Assembly: GCA_964653555.1 (NCBI GenBank) | Contig: CAZZFT010000001.1 | Coordinates: 62,001 to 126,000 of the forward strand | DNA: 64,000 nt | DNA from: JAHEJV01 sp964653555 | GTDB lineage: Bacteria > Myxococcota_A > UBA9160 > SMWR01 | Reading direction: 5' to 3' | In this document: in pieces, positions 1 to 8,480 of the stretch | Numbering within the stretch: the stretch's first letter is position 1 | Layout of the letters: every line of letters starts with the position of its first letter | Notes under the pieces: generated by a model | Told to the model about the DNA's origin: nothing | The model's database searches: none | Seen by the model: only the letters and a program-made list of their open reading frames with translations | Position numbers and translations under genes: made by a program

Positions 1-333
1 GGAGAAGGGAGCGCCGCGCACGATCCCGGCGTTGTGTACCAGCATGTCGACGCGGCCGAAGGCATCGATGCACTGTCGCACGATCTCCGCCCCACCCTCG
101 GCCGCGGCGACGTTGGCCGTCGAGGCGACCGCCTTCCCGCCGGCCTCGCGGATCTCCGCTGCGACGGACTCGGCGACACTGCGATCGCCTCCGGAGCCGT
201 CGATCTCGGTGCCGATGTCGTTGACCACGACGCCGGCGCCGCGCTGGGCGAGCATCAACGCGTGGGCGCGCCCGATGCCGCGCCCGGCTCCCGTGACCAC
301 GGCTCCCTGACCGCTGAGGTCGATCTGCTTCAC
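1..333 (-). CDS. SDR family oxidoreductase, N-terminal part (cut by window edge)
   Basis: The visible 111 codons give the start of a short-chain dehydrogenase/reductase. The nucleotide-binding motif VVTGAGRGIGRAHA is near residue 11, followed by VVVNDIG and, near the edge, the NAG motif (VHNAGIV). The GTG start at 331-333 has a GGAGG ribosome site just upstream (341-345 on the opposite strand). The segment closely resembles the N-terminus of the SDR at 26987-27913, including the long VNDxGxExDG insertion typical of HSD17B4-like (3R)-hydroxyacyl-CoA dehydrogenases. The catalytic YxxxK lies outside the window. A role in acyl-CoA beta-oxidation is inferred from that resemblance and from the neighbourhood. 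Confidence 0.85.
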   Translation of the reverse strand, partial: MKQIDLSGQGAVVTGAGRGIGRAHALMLAQRGAGVVVNDIGTEIDGSGGDRSVAESVAAEIREAGGKAVASTANVAAAEGGAEIVRQCIDAFGRVDMLVHNAGIVRGAPFS

Positions 334-414
334 TTCGTCTCCTCCCGCCGCCTGGGCAGCCGCATGCGCGGATCAGTCTACCGGGAAGCGTCACGCCGCG
401 AATGGTGAAGGGAT

Positions 415-440
415 GTACACGTGAATGAACACGTGGCTCT
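415..440. repeat. CACGTG inverted motif between divergent genes
   Basis: Two CACGTG hexamers flank AATGAA in the intergenic region between the SDR and the methyltransferase, producing GTGAATGAACAC at the centre. The layout is operator-like. It shares the GTGAATG half-site with the inverted repeats near 14005 and 24672. No function is proven. Confidence 0.3.
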
Positions 441-559
441 CTGCGCGATCCGACAATTACATCCTTGACGTTCGGCGGGTCCCGGGCGCAGGTTTCGTTG
501 CAAAGCCGCCCGCGGTCGAGCGTGTGGCGAAGATCGCTGAACGCCGGGGAGAGAAAGCG

Positions 560-1378
560 ATGGCCCACACGGACCTGGGACGCGAGTTCGGAGCGATCGA
601 TCGCAGCGGCGACGCCCAGGCGTTCGTCTCCGTGCTCGATCACCAGGTCCGGCAGGCGACGATCCTCGATCAGAAGGAGCGGGCGGCCATCCTGCTCGGG
701 CTTCGCCCTGGGGCTCGGGTCCTCGACGTGGGATGTGGAACCGGCCACGACGCCCAGCGGCTCGCCGAGCGCGTCGGGGACGAGGGTGCGGTGGTCGGCG
801 TCGACAGCAGCGCGGCGATGATTGAGACGGCGAAGGGGCGCGCCGCCGGAAGTCGCCTGCCGGTCGAGTTCCGTCTCGCGGAGGCAACCGAACTCGCGTT
901 CCCGGACGAGAGCTTCGACGCCGTGCACAGCGAGCGCATGCTCGTGCACGTGCCCGCGCCTCTACGGGCGCTGTGCGAGATGGTCCGGGTCACCCGGCGC
1001 GGCGGCCGGATCGTGGTGACCGACGTGGACATCGGCACCTGGTTCGTGAGCCACCCGGACCGCGCGCTCACCCGCGTCGTCGCCAACGCGGTCTGCGATG
1101 CGGTGGCGAACGGCTGGATGGGACGCCAGCTGCGCGGATTGTTCCGGGAAGCGGGGCTGGTGGAGATCGAGGCCTACCCCGGCATCCTGTTCTTCACCGA
1201 TCTCGAGTCGCTGATGGGGACGATGAGCCTTCCGGCGACCCTCGACCGGGTCGTCGAGCAGGGCCTCGCGACGCGCGAGGAGACCGCCGCCTGGCTGCGG
1301 ACCCTCGAGGACGAGAGCGCCGCCGGCCGCTTCAGCGCCGGGACCGTCCTGGTGACGGTGGTCGGCCGCAGGCCGTGA
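560..1378 (+). CDS. class I SAM-dependent methyltransferase
   Basis: A 272-residue protein with the SAM-binding motif I VLDVGCGTGHDAQRLAE near residue 55, motif II acidic residue in VVGVDSSAAMIETAK, and later VRVTRRGGRIVVTDVD, the usual order for Methyltransf_11/25 enzymes. The frame is open from 425, but ATG at 560 is preferred because GGGGAGA lies 7-12 bases upstream and the first 45 codons read as arginine-rich non-domain sequence. The substrate cannot be read. Related proteins include ubiquinone/menaquinone and small-molecule methyltransferases. It stands alone, with about 225 bases between it and the divergent SDR. Confidence 0.85.
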   Translation: MAHTDLGREFGAIDRSGDAQAFVSVLDHQVRQATILDQKERAAILLGLRPGARVLDVGCGTGHDAQRLAERVGDEGAVVGVDSSAAMIETAKGRAAGSRLPVEFRLAEATELAFPDESFDAVHSERMLVHVPAPLRALCEMVRVTRRGGRIVVTDVDIGTWFVSHPDRALTRVVANAVCDAVANGWMGRQLRGLFREAGLVEIEAYPGILFFTDLESLMGTMSLPATLDRVVEQGLATREETAAWLRTLEDESAAGRFSAGTVLVTVVGRRP

Positions 1379-1450
1379 GCGCCGGCGGATCCCCCACAAG
1401 GGGGTATCCCCGCGGGTCAATAAAAATAGACGCGAATGCCTCAAAATTAA

Positions 1451-1480
1451 TTGACGCGGTCTCCGGACGCGGTTCATGCT
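1451..1480 (+). promoter_or_regulatory. sigma70-type promoter of first PEP-CTERM gene
   Basis: TTGACG (1451-1456), an 18-base spacer, then CATGCT (1475-1480), preceded by an A/T-rich stretch unusual for this DNA. The same arrangement, TTGACC-18-TATGCT, precedes the paralogue at 2856. The two promoters therefore look co-duplicated, which supports both calls. Confidence 0.6.
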
Positions 1481-1538
1481 GATCTCCTCTCGGAACCAAA
1501 GGGACGGCTGTGGCCGGTCCCTCGGAGGAGAACCCACC

Positions 1539-2543
1539 ATGGCAAAGGCAATCCGACGGAGTGCTGGGAAGCGGGCGATCGGCGTCGCATTGATTTCAGG
1601 CTTGGGAGTCTGCTTATTGGCGGGCCCCGCGTTCGCCGTAGGCGTCCTCTACACCGGATCGTTTCGCTACATCATCCGGACCGGCCAGACGCCGCCGGTG
1701 CCGCCGGCCCAGCTTCCGACGTGGAGCGGGACGCTGAACGTCACGCCGAGCGGCGGTATCTCGATCCCGGCGAACAGCGCGAGCTTCCTGTCCACCGTGC
1801 ACTGGACCAACCCGCCGACCTTCGCCGGTGTGCTCCAGCTGACGAGCTTCCTGAGTCTGATGAATCCGGGCGCGGGCGTAGCGGGACCGGGGGGCGGCCC
1901 GGCAGGGCTCTCCTTCGCGTTTCCATCCCCGACCGGAGCTCCTCCGGTCAACGCCACCTTCGGGGTCACGAAGCGCCTCGGCGCGGTGTCGGTCCCCGGT
2001 GGCGGGAATGCGTTCGGCGGCTCGCTGGGCTTCCTCTTCAACTACCAGGCGAACCTCGTCCTCTCCGGTGGGGGCGGAGGCGCCCCGAACCTCGCCTGTC
2101 CGCAGGTGCTGCCGGGATTCCCGGGGTCGCCCTTCACCGGGACGAATCAGGTCTCCTGCGTGGGGCTCACGACGGGCCCGTTGCCGGCGATGACGCTGCC
2201 GTCGGTGATGGTGCCCCGGGCGCTCACTGTGACGGGCTGGACGGCCACTACCGGGCCCGTGTTCGTCGGGGCGCCAGCGCCGGTCGCCACTACGACGCTG
2301 ACGGCGATCGGCAGCGACGTGCGCAATACCGCCGGCACCACGGGAATGATTCAGCTCGTCGCGCCCTGGCTCTTCGGCTCGCAGAACGGACTTCCCACCG
2401 GACCGGCGGGGCAGAATCAAGGTGCCGTGATCCCGGAGTTCACCCTGACCCTGATGCCGGAGCCAACCGCGACCCTGGCCCTGCTGGGCGGGATCGCGAC
2501 GCTCGTCGGGATGCGGGTGCTGGAGCGCCGTCGCCGTTCCTAG
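1539..2543 (+). CDS. PEP-CTERM sorting domain protein, paralogue 1
   Basis: A 334-residue exported protein. A signal peptide (basic MAKAIRRSAGKR, hydrophobic core, cleavage after GPAFA) leads into a Gly/Pro/Thr-rich body. The C-terminus is a PEP-CTERM tail: MPEPTATLALL near residue 306, a transmembrane helix, then the basic end ERRRRS. Such tails are recognised by exosortase in Gram-negative bacteria that make extracellular polysaccharide. No exosortase is in the window. ATG 1539 has GGAGGAG at 1524-1530. The body has conserved blocks shared with the next gene (for example VGLTTGPLPAMTLPSVM and SDVRNTAGTTGMIQLVAP). The body's function is unknown. Its low-complexity, surface-protein look suggests a cell-surface or matrix component. 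Confidence 0.85.
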   Translation: MAKAIRRSAGKRAIGVALISGLGVCLLAGPAFAVGVLYTGSFRYIIRTGQTPPVPPAQLPTWSGTLNVTPSGGISIPANSASFLSTVHWTNPPTFAGVLQLTSFLSLMNPGAGVAGPGGGPAGLSFAFPSPTGAPPVNATFGVTKRLGAVSVPGGGNAFGGSLGFLFNYQANLVLSGGGGGAPNLACPQVLPGFPGSPFTGTNQVSCVGLTTGPLPAMTLPSVMVPRALTVTGWTATTGPVFVGAPAPVATTTLTAIGSDVRNTAGTTGMIQLVAPWLFGSQNGLPTGPAGQNQGAVIPEFTLTLMPEPTATLALLGGIATLVGMRVLERRRRS

Positions 2544-2557
2544 CGGGGGTAGGGGGA

Positions 2558-2581
2558 GAGCCGGACTGCGGAAGCCGGCTC
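2558..2581. terminator. 3' hairpin after PEP-CTERM gene 1
   Basis: GAGCCGG (2558-2564) pairs with CCGGCTC (2575-2581) around a 10-base loop, 14 bases after the stop codon. No T-tract follows, so it may act as a Rho-assisted terminator or an mRNA-protecting hairpin. Confidence 0.45.
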
Positions 2582-2770
2582 CCACGTCCCCGGAATCGCT
2601 GGGGAACAGGCCGACTTCCCGTTGACACTATGCGGCGGGCCGGGGGGTGGGCGGATCGTGGAATCGCCTCCCCGGTGGGCACGTAACGCAGCGCGTCACA
2701 TGGGGTTTGTCGCGGCGCCGAGGCCGGCGACCGATCCGGAGATATTCCGGCATCAACGCAACAAAAATAC

Positions 2771-2800
2771 TTGACCGCCTCTCCTCCTGGTCCATATGCT
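2771..2800 (+). promoter_or_regulatory. sigma70-type promoter of second PEP-CTERM gene
   Basis: TTGACC (2771-2776), 18-base spacer, TATGCT (2795-2800), with an A-rich run (CAACAAAAATAC) directly upstream. It lies in the 312-base gap between the two paralogues, which otherwise holds only the hairpin at 2558-2581. Confidence 0.65.
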
Positions 2801-2855
2801 GAGCCCGTGCTCGGGACATCCGCAACCGAGCCCTGGGTTCTACTAGGAGGCGATC

Positions 2856-3851
2856 ATGTCCATCCGATCTCGCAGTTCTGGAATTCTCCTCTTCGCTGTG
2901 ACGTTGGTGTGCGCGGTATTAGCGGCATCATCGGTGCTGGCGGTTCCCGTGATGTTCAGCGGGACCATGCGCCAGATCGTCCGAACCGGGCAGGTGCCGA
3001 ACGTTCCGCCGGCCGCCACGATTCCGACGTTCAGCGGGGTGCTGAACGTCACGCCGTCGGGCGGGATCACGGTTCCGGCCAATCAGGCGAACTTCGCTAC
3101 GAACTACGTCGTCACCAACCCGCCGACCTTCGCCGGCGTGCTCCAGCAGACGAGCTTCCTCACCGTGATGAACCCGCACTCGGCTACGGCGAAGCCGGGC
3201 AACGGGCCGGGGCCCTTCACGTTCGCGTATCCGTCTCCTACCGGAGGGGCCCCGCTCGATCCGACGCTCGGCGTTTCCAAGAGGCTGGGCGCCGTGTCGG
3301 CGGCCGCCGGACCGGCGAACTTCGGCGGCACCTTCCCGTTCCTCTTCAACTTCGTCGCCAATCTCGTCTTCTTCGGAGGCGGCGGCGGGAACCCGAACCT
3401 CGCGTGCCCGAACGGCGTCGCCGGCGAGTGGGGCCAGACGTTCGTGTTCGAGGCGACGGCGTCCTGCGTCGGCCTGACGACCGGTCCGCTTCCGGCGATG
3501 ACGCTGCCCTCGGTGATGGTGCCGCAGCACGTCTCGCTGAACGGGTTCCCGGCGACCACCGGTAACGTCTTCGCCGCGGCGCCCGCACCGGTCGCGACGA
3601 CGACGATCACTGCCGTGGGGAGCGACGTCCGCAACACCGCCGGGACGACGGGCATGATCCAGCTCGTGGCGCCCGCACTGTTCGCCGCGCAGCTCGGCGG
3701 GTCTGCCAACCTGGCCGGCCAGAACAACGCCGCGCTGATCACAGAGTTCACGCTCACGCTGATGCCCGAGCCCGGGGCGCTGATTGCGCTCTTCGGCGGC
3801 ATCGCGGGGCTGGTGGGCCTGCGGGTGCTCGAGCGCCGCCGCCGCGGATAG
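2856..3851 (+). CDS. PEP-CTERM sorting domain protein, paralogue 2
   Basis: A 331-residue paralogue of the preceding gene along its whole length. The signal peptide runs to about residue 29 (cleavage after SSVLA). The shared body begins MFSGTMRQIVRTGQVPNVPP, and the C-terminal PEP-CTERM tail has MPEPGALIALFGGI followed by ERRRRG. ATG 2856 is preceded by TAGGAGG (2844-2850). A single body cysteine pair (NLACP and ASCVGL) is conserved in both copies, so a disulfide is possible. Each copy has its own promoter and hairpin, so they are separate transcription units that arose by tandem duplication. The molecular role is unknown. Exosortase-dependent anchoring or secretion is inferred from the tail. 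Confidence 0.85.
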   Translation: MSIRSRSSGILLFAVTLVCAVLAASSVLAVPVMFSGTMRQIVRTGQVPNVPPAATIPTFSGVLNVTPSGGITVPANQANFATNYVVTNPPTFAGVLQQTSFLTVMNPHSATAKPGNGPGPFTFAYPSPTGGAPLDPTLGVSKRLGAVSAAAGPANFGGTFPFLFNFVANLVFFGGGGGNPNLACPNGVAGEWGQTFVFEATASCVGLTTGPLPAMTLPSVMVPQHVSLNGFPATTGNVFAAAPAPVATTTITAVGSDVRNTAGTTGMIQLVAPALFAAQLGGSANLAGQNNAALITEFTLTLMPEPGALIALFGGIAGLVGLRVLERRRRG

Positions 3852-3874
3852 GCGGATCGTCTTCGGATCAGGAC

Positions 3875-3915
3875 CGGCGGGTCCCCTCTCCTATCGGGGG
3901 GGGGCGGACCCGCCG
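3875..3915. terminator. strong hairpin after PEP-CTERM gene 2
   Basis: CGGCGGGTCC (3875-3884) is perfectly complementary to GGACCCGCCG (3906-3915), with further C/G pairing possible inside the loop. It sits 23 bases after the stop and before the convergent TetR gene. There is no T-tract. Confidence 0.6.
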
Positions 3916-4049
3916 CGTACTCCGTCACGGCCTGGAGGCGGGGTGACGAGAGCGAGTGGCTCCGCAATAGCGGTGTCTCCCGCGACCGATTGCCAGGCGC
4001 CGGCCGGCCGGATCCGACGCGGACCCGAGGCGGCCTCGCGGAGTTCCGG

Positions 4050-4733
4050 CTAGGCGTTCGTGCCCGGTTCCCGCAGGCCCCCCATCACGAACTCGACCAT
4101 CTCCTCGATCAGCGCATCCGCACCCACGCGTCCACCCGGTCGGTACCAGTCGCACACCTGGACCAGCAGGCCCAGGGTCGTGGCCGCGAGGATGTCCGGA
4201 TCGCCCGCGCGAAACACCCCTCCCTTCTGTCCGGCCACGATCAGCTGGCGGATCGCGGCGAAGTGCTTGCGGCGGAAGTTGCGCGCCCACTCGCCGACCT
4301 CGCCGTCCATGCGTGCGAGCTGGCGCCCGATCAGGCCGACCTCGGTCGGGTAGGCCACGGTGAGCTTCAGCCGGGCTCGCAGGATGTGCTCGAGCCGCTC
4401 CGCCGGCGGCGCATCGCGCGAGGCCTCCTCCTCGACATCGAGGGTTCCGACCACGTTGTCGACCAGGCGCTGGTAGATCTCTTCTTTGGAGCCGAAGTAG
4501 TGGTAGAGGCTGCCGCGCACGATCCCCGCCTCACGCGCGATGTCATCGAGCTTGGTTCCTTCGAAGCCGAGCTTGTAGAAGACCTCCGCGGCGATCTTGA
4601 GGATCTCCTCGTCGCGGGGGAGGTCGCGGGCGACGGCCTTGCCCTGGCGAGGTCGCCCGCGGCGACCGGGCTTCGTCTTGGACATGGAGAGCTTGGCCGA
4701 TCCACCGGCGCCCGCCTTTGCCTTGGGGGACAT
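4050..4733 (-). CDS. TetR/AcrR family transcriptional regulator
   Basis: A 227-residue protein. The helix-turn-helix (AAEVFYKLGFEGTKLDDI followed by AREAGIVRGSLYHYFGSKEE) lies near residues 48-85, after a basic N-terminal tail rich in Lys/Arg (SKTKPGRRGRPRQGK), and is followed by a helical ligand-binding domain. The frame is open further upstream, but ATG at 4731-4733 has AGGAGA eight bases ahead. This is the only clear transcription factor in the first 30 kb, next to a CoA ligase, so an acyl-CoA-type ligand is plausible, as for many TetR regulators of lipid catabolism. GTGACATT (4810-4817) and AATGTCAC (4901-4908) upstream form a distant inverted pair that could be autoregulatory. Confidence 0.9.
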   Translation of the reverse strand: MSPKAKAGAGGSAKLSMSKTKPGRRGRPRQGKAVARDLPRDEEILKIAAEVFYKLGFEGTKLDDIAREAGIVRGSLYHYFGSKEEIYQRLVDNVVGTLDVEEEASRDAPPAERLEHILRARLKLTVAYPTEVGLIGRQLARMDGEVGEWARNFRRKHFAAIRQLIVAGQKGGVFRAGDPDILAATTLGLLVQVCDWYRPGGRVGADALIEEMVEFVMGGLREPGTNA

Positions 4734-4954
4734 GAATCGTCTCCTGCGTCGGGACAGCGCGGGTCGGAGGGGAGTAGGCGGGACTGCTCTCGCGAGGGAC
4801 CGGACCACCGTGACATTACCGGTACGGCCCGGTCGGAAGATGCAATCCTAGCAACCCGACGCAGCGCTGCACGTTCCGCGGCGCATCTGCAGCCGACTCA
4901 AATGTCACAGTATTCGAAGTTCGGCGAGGAGCCCCGCGTGCTCGGCGGGCCCTC

Positions 4955-6547
4955 TTAGGTCTCACCGCGCGCCACGCTCCGCGCCCAGCGGTAGTCGGGC
5001 TTCCCGCTCGGGGAGCGAACCACTCCATCGACGAGGTGGATCTCCCGAGGGACTTTGTAGCCGGCGACCTTCGTGCGCGCGTGGGCCGCGAGCTGCTCGA
5101 GAGTGGGGCGAGCTCCCGGGCGTGGCTGTACGACGGCGGCCACACGTTCGCCGAACCGCTCGTCGGGAACGCCGACGACGACGGCGTCGAAGACGTCGGG
5201 GTGGGAGCGGACGGCGAGCTCGACCTCTTCGGGGAAGACCTTCTCCCCGCCCGTGTTGATGCTCACCGAGCCACGCCCGAAGATCGTGATCGTTCCGTCG
5301 GACTCGACGGTCGCGCAGTCGCCCGGAACGACCCAGCGCCTCCCCTCGGCGTCCACGGGGAACGTCTCCGCGGTCTTTTTCGCGTCCTTGTAGTAGCCGA
5401 AGGGGATGCGTCCGGTTCGCGCCAGCCGGCCTCGTCTTCCCGAGCCCGGCGCGATCGGCCGTAGGCTCTCGTCGAGCACGCAGGTGGTGTCGTTCATCGC
5501 GAAGCGCGGACTTCCCTCTCCGCCCCGACCGACCAGGTTGCCCTGGGATCCGCTCTCCGAGGAGCCGAAGCTGTCGGCGATTACCAGCTCGGGGAGCACG
5601 GACCGTAGTGTCTCCTTGACCCCGTCGGAGAGAATCGCCCCGCCCGAGCCGATCATGCGCAGGGACCGCAGGTCGAACGCTCCGGGACTGCGGGCGAGCG
5701 CCTCCGCGAGGGGCCGCGCCATCGCGTCGCCCACCACCTGCATGCCGCTCACGGCCTCTCCCGCCGCCAGCCGCCAGATCGCCTCGGGATCGAGCCCGGA
5801 CTCGGTCCAGAGCACGGCGCAGCGCCCGGCGAACCAAGCCGAGAGCGTGGCCCACTGCGCCGCGCCGTGCATGAGCGGGGCGATCACGAGGGAGCTGTGC
5901 GGGGGTCGTTCGCGCACGCGTTCGGCGAGCTCCTCGGGTCGTTCGGGGACTTCCTTGTAGGAGAGGGGCAGGATCGCCCCGAACAGGATGTCCTCGTGGT
6001 GCCACATGACCCCCTTGGGCATGCCGGTGGTGCCGCCCGTGTATAGGATGTAGAGGTCGCGCGGCGACCGGGGAGCGAAGTCCCGAGCCGCGGACGCCCC
6101 TTCGAGCGCCTCGGAGTAGTCGCGGTCTCCGCCGCGCGAACCGGTGCTTCCGTCCTCGACCACGAGCGCGCTCGACGGTCGTCCGAAGCGCCGACGGGCC
6201 TGGGCGACCGCGTCGGCGAAGCGTCGGTGATAGAGGAGCAGGCGGAGATCGGCGTTGTCGTACAGGTACTCGAGCTCGTCCGCCACGTAGCGGTAGTTCA
6301 CGTTGATCGGCACGGCCCGGAGCTTGTAGGCCGCCAGCATCCCCTCGATGTAGGCGGTCCCGTTCAGCAGCTGCAGCCCGACGTGGTCTCCCTCTCCGAC
6401 ACCGAGCGATGTCAGTACGTGGGCGAGCCGGTTGGACCGGGCGTCGAGCTCGGCGAAGGAGAGCCGCTCGTCCCCGGCCACCAGGGCCAGGCGGTCGGGG
6501 ATGGCATCGGCGACGATCTCGAACAGATCCGCGATCTGGAACGGCAT
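4955..6547 (-). CDS. AMP-dependent acyl-CoA synthetase/ligase
   Basis: A 530-residue ANL-superfamily adenylating enzyme, expected to convert a carboxylic acid, ATP and CoA to acyl-CoA in the cytoplasm. The signature phosphate loop YTGGTTGMPKGVMW is near residue 180. The acceptor motif SFGSSESG follows, then the hinge/A8 motif INTGGEKVFPEEVE and the C-terminal catalytic lysine in SPSGKPDY. ATG 6545-6547 has AGGAGA 4 bases ahead; an upstream extension of 50 codons lacks domain content. It is divergent from the crotonase operon. Overall motif style resembles the FadD-type ligases of steroid and fatty acid degraders. The exact acid is not readable. Confidence 0.9.
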   Translation of the reverse strand: MPFQIADLFEIVADAIPDRLALVAGDERLSFAELDARSNRLAHVLTSLGVGEGDHVGLQLLNGTAYIEGMLAAYKLRAVPINVNYRYVADELEYLYDNADLRLLLYHRRFADAVAQARRRFGRPSSALVVEDGSTGSRGGDRDYSEALEGASAARDFAPRSPRDLYILYTGGTTGMPKGVMWHHEDILFGAILPLSYKEVPERPEELAERVRERPPHSSLVIAPLMHGAAQWATLSAWFAGRCAVLWTESGLDPEAIWRLAAGEAVSGMQVVGDAMARPLAEALARSPGAFDLRSLRMIGSGGAILSDGVKETLRSVLPELVIADSFGSSESGSQGNLVGRGGEGSPRFAMNDTTCVLDESLRPIAPGSGRRGRLARTGRIPFGYYKDAKKTAETFPVDAEGRRWVVPGDCATVESDGTITIFGRGSVSINTGGEKVFPEEVELAVRSHPDVFDAVVVGVPDERFGERVAAVVQPRPGARPTLEQLAAHARTKVAGYKVPREIHLVDGVVRSPSGKPDYRWARSVARGET

Positions 6548-6581
6548 GCTTCTCCTGGTCTTCCGCGGCCTCCCGCCCGGT

Positions 6582-6610
6582 GTATTATTGTGATTCTCAG
6601 GAACGGTAAA
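6582..6610 (-). promoter_or_regulatory. promoter of CoA ligase gene
   Basis: Read on the minus strand: TTTACC (6605-6610), 17-base spacer, TAATAC (6582-6587). The predicted transcript starts about 28 bases before the ligase ATG. The TTTACC-17 layout recurs at 39873-39901 and, as ATTACC, at 63801-63829. Confidence 0.55.
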
Positions 6611-6648
6611 GTCCAGCGCGGGACAGGGCGACGTCGGCAGGAGGGGCG

Positions 6649-7479
6649 GTGAAGGTCTCTTTCGATGAGTACGCGAGCCGTTATCCCAACGTGGCACTCC
6701 GGCGGAGCGATGGAGTGCTGGAGATGCGGCTCCACTCGGACGGAGGGCCCCTGGTCTGGGGACGGGGCGTACACCGTCAGCTCGGACACTGCTTCTCGGA
6801 CGCCGGATCCGACCCCGACAATCGCGTGGTGATCCTGACCGGTACCGGCGACGCCTTCTGTGCTCGCACCGACGACAGCTTCGCCGGCACCTTCGATGCC
6901 GGGCTGTGGGACGAGCTCTTCCACGACGCGCGGCGTCTGCTCACGAACCTGCTCGACATCGAGGTCCCGCTGATCACGGCCGTCAACGGTAAGGCCTCGG
7001 TGCACGCGGAGCTGGGCGTCCTGGGTGACATCGTCGTCGCCGCGGAGGGCGCCGTGTTCCAGGACGCCGCGCACTTCCGCCACGGGGCGGTTCCGGGAGA
7101 CGGCGTCCACGTGATCTGGCCGCACCTGATCGGGCCGGCGCGCGCGCGCTACTTCCTGATGACCGGGCAGCGGATCGGCGCCGAGGAGGCACTGCGACTC
7201 GGCTTCGTGAACGAGGTGCACCCGCGAGATGCGCTGCTGGACCGCGCCCATGCCCTGGCGCGCGAGCTCATGCGGCAGCCGCCGATGACACTCCGCTATA
7301 CGCGGGCCCTGTTCACCCGTCCGCTCAAGCGCCTCCTGCTCGAGGATCTGGGCTTCGGCCTCGCGCTCGAGGGACTCGCCGGACACGCATACTGGCCCTC
7401 GGTGGCTCGCGAACCCCGATCGCCCTCGCCCGGAGGCGACGCCGAACGGCCGAAGCGCCGCGACGGAGGAGTCTCGTGA
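6649..7479 (+). CDS. enoyl-CoA hydratase/isomerase family protein
   Basis: A 276-residue crotonase-fold protein, expected to act on an acyl-CoA thioester (hydration, isomerisation or hydrolysis). Visible features are the first oxyanion-hole region VVILTGTGDAFCARTDD near residue 61 and the second region PLITAVNGKASVHAELGVLGD, with a Glu at the usual catalytic position, then the C-terminal helix LMRQPPMTLRYTRALF. GTG 6649 follows GGAGGGG. The gene begins a forward four-gene operon; its stop overlaps the next start (GTGA at 7476-7479). The replacement of the usual SAGGDL motif by ARTDDS makes the precise reaction uncertain. Confidence 0.85.
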   Translation: MKVSFDEYASRYPNVALRRSDGVLEMRLHSDGGPLVWGRGVHRQLGHCFSDAGSDPDNRVVILTGTGDAFCARTDDSFAGTFDAGLWDELFHDARRLLTNLLDIEVPLITAVNGKASVHAELGVLGDIVVAAEGAVFQDAAHFRHGAVPGDGVHVIWPHLIGPARARYFLMTGQRIGAEEALRLGFVNEVHPRDALLDRAHALARELMRQPPMTLRYTRALFTRPLKRLLLEDLGFGLALEGLAGHAYWPSVAREPRSPSPGGDAERPKRRDGGVS

Positions 7480-8480
7480 TCGAAGTCGGCCTGATGCTGG
7501 ACATGCGCAATCCGCCGCGCTGGCGGCGTCCCTGGGACCGCTTCTACGCGCAGACCCTCGAGCTGGTCGAAGAGGCCGAGTGTCTCGGCGCCCGCTCCGT
7601 GTGGACTTCGGAGCACCACTTCTTCGAGGACGGCTATCTCCCCCAGCCGCTGACCCTCGCCTCGGCCCTCGCCGCCCGCACGAAGGCAATGCGGATCGGC
7701 ACGGCGATCCTGGTCGCGCCGCTGCGCTCTGCGCTGCAGATCGCGGAGGAGGCGGCCGTGGTCGACCTCGTCAGCGGCGGACGGCTCGATCTGGGTCTCG
7801 GCGCCGGCTACCGGCTGCCCGAGTTCGAGGCCTTTGGCGCCGATCACTGCGGCCGTTTCGCGACGCTCCGGCGACGAGTGCAGGAGGTGCAGGAGCTGCT
7901 CGCGGGCGGGCACGTCACTCCGCCTGCGATCCAGGATCCGCTCCCGATCTGGTTCGGCGCCGGGGCGGCGAAGGCCGCGCGTTATGCGGGACGGATGGGT
8001 CTCCCCCTGCTGAACGCATGGTCGGAGGTGGCCGAACCGTATCTCGAAGGCCTGCGCGAGGGAGGGCACGACCCCCGAACCGGACGCATGGCGGGACTGC
8101 TCAATCTCTTGATCGCCGACGACCCCGAGGAGGCCTGGGCGCGCGCACGTTCCCACATCGAGTACCAGTGGAACAGCTACGGTCGCTACGGCGTGGAGGG
8201 GCTGGGCGTCGACCCTCCGCCTCCGATCGACGCCGAGGCGATGCGCAAGCCGCGCGCGGACGGCTGCCCGCCCTTCCTCGGCGCCTTCACGCCCGAGCAG
8301 GCGGCTTCGATGATCGCCGCGCTCGCGCGGCGCGGCCCCGTGGAGAGCGTGCACTTCTGGGCGTCGATGGCCGGGCTGCCCGACGACCTGGCGCGGCGTC
8401 ACGTGGAGCTCGTTTGCACGAGACTGCGCGCGGCCCTGGAGTCGGTGGGCCCTGAGCGCGGTGATGCGCGCGCCTCCTGA
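7476..8480 (+). CDS. LLM class (luciferase-like) flavin-dependent oxidoreductase
   Basis: A 334-residue TIM-barrel protein of the bacterial luciferase-like family, which uses FMN or F420. Typical blocks are ARSVWTSEHHFFEDGYLPQP near residue 40, MRIGTAILVAPLRSALQIAEE near 72, and VDLVSGGRLDLGLGAGYR, then PLPIWFGAGAAKAARYAGR. Its GTG start overlaps the crotonase stop, so the two are translationally coupled. Within the operon it probably oxidises or reduces an intermediate of the same pathway handled by the adjacent CoA ligase. The cofactor cannot be fixed from sequence, but F420 is common in this subgroup. Confidence 0.88.
   Translation: MIEVGLMLDMRNPPRWRRPWDRFYAQTLELVEEAECLGARSVWTSEHHFFEDGYLPQPLTLASALAARTKAMRIGTAILVAPLRSALQIAEEAAVVDLVSGGRLDLGLGAGYRLPEFEAFGADHCGRFATLRRRVQEVQELLAGGHVTPPAIQDPLPIWFGAGAAKAARYAGRMGLPLLNAWSEVAEPYLEGLREGGHDPRTGRMAGLLNLLIADDPEEAWARARSHIEYQWNSYGRYGVEGLGVDPPPPIDAEAMRKPRADGCPPFLGAFTPEQAASMIAALARRGPVESVHFWASMAGLPDDLARRHVELVCTRLRAALESVGPERGDARAS

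Noticed and set aside
425..559. Upstream extension of the methyltransferase from ATG 425
   Set aside because: No domain content; the better ribosome site is at ATG 560.
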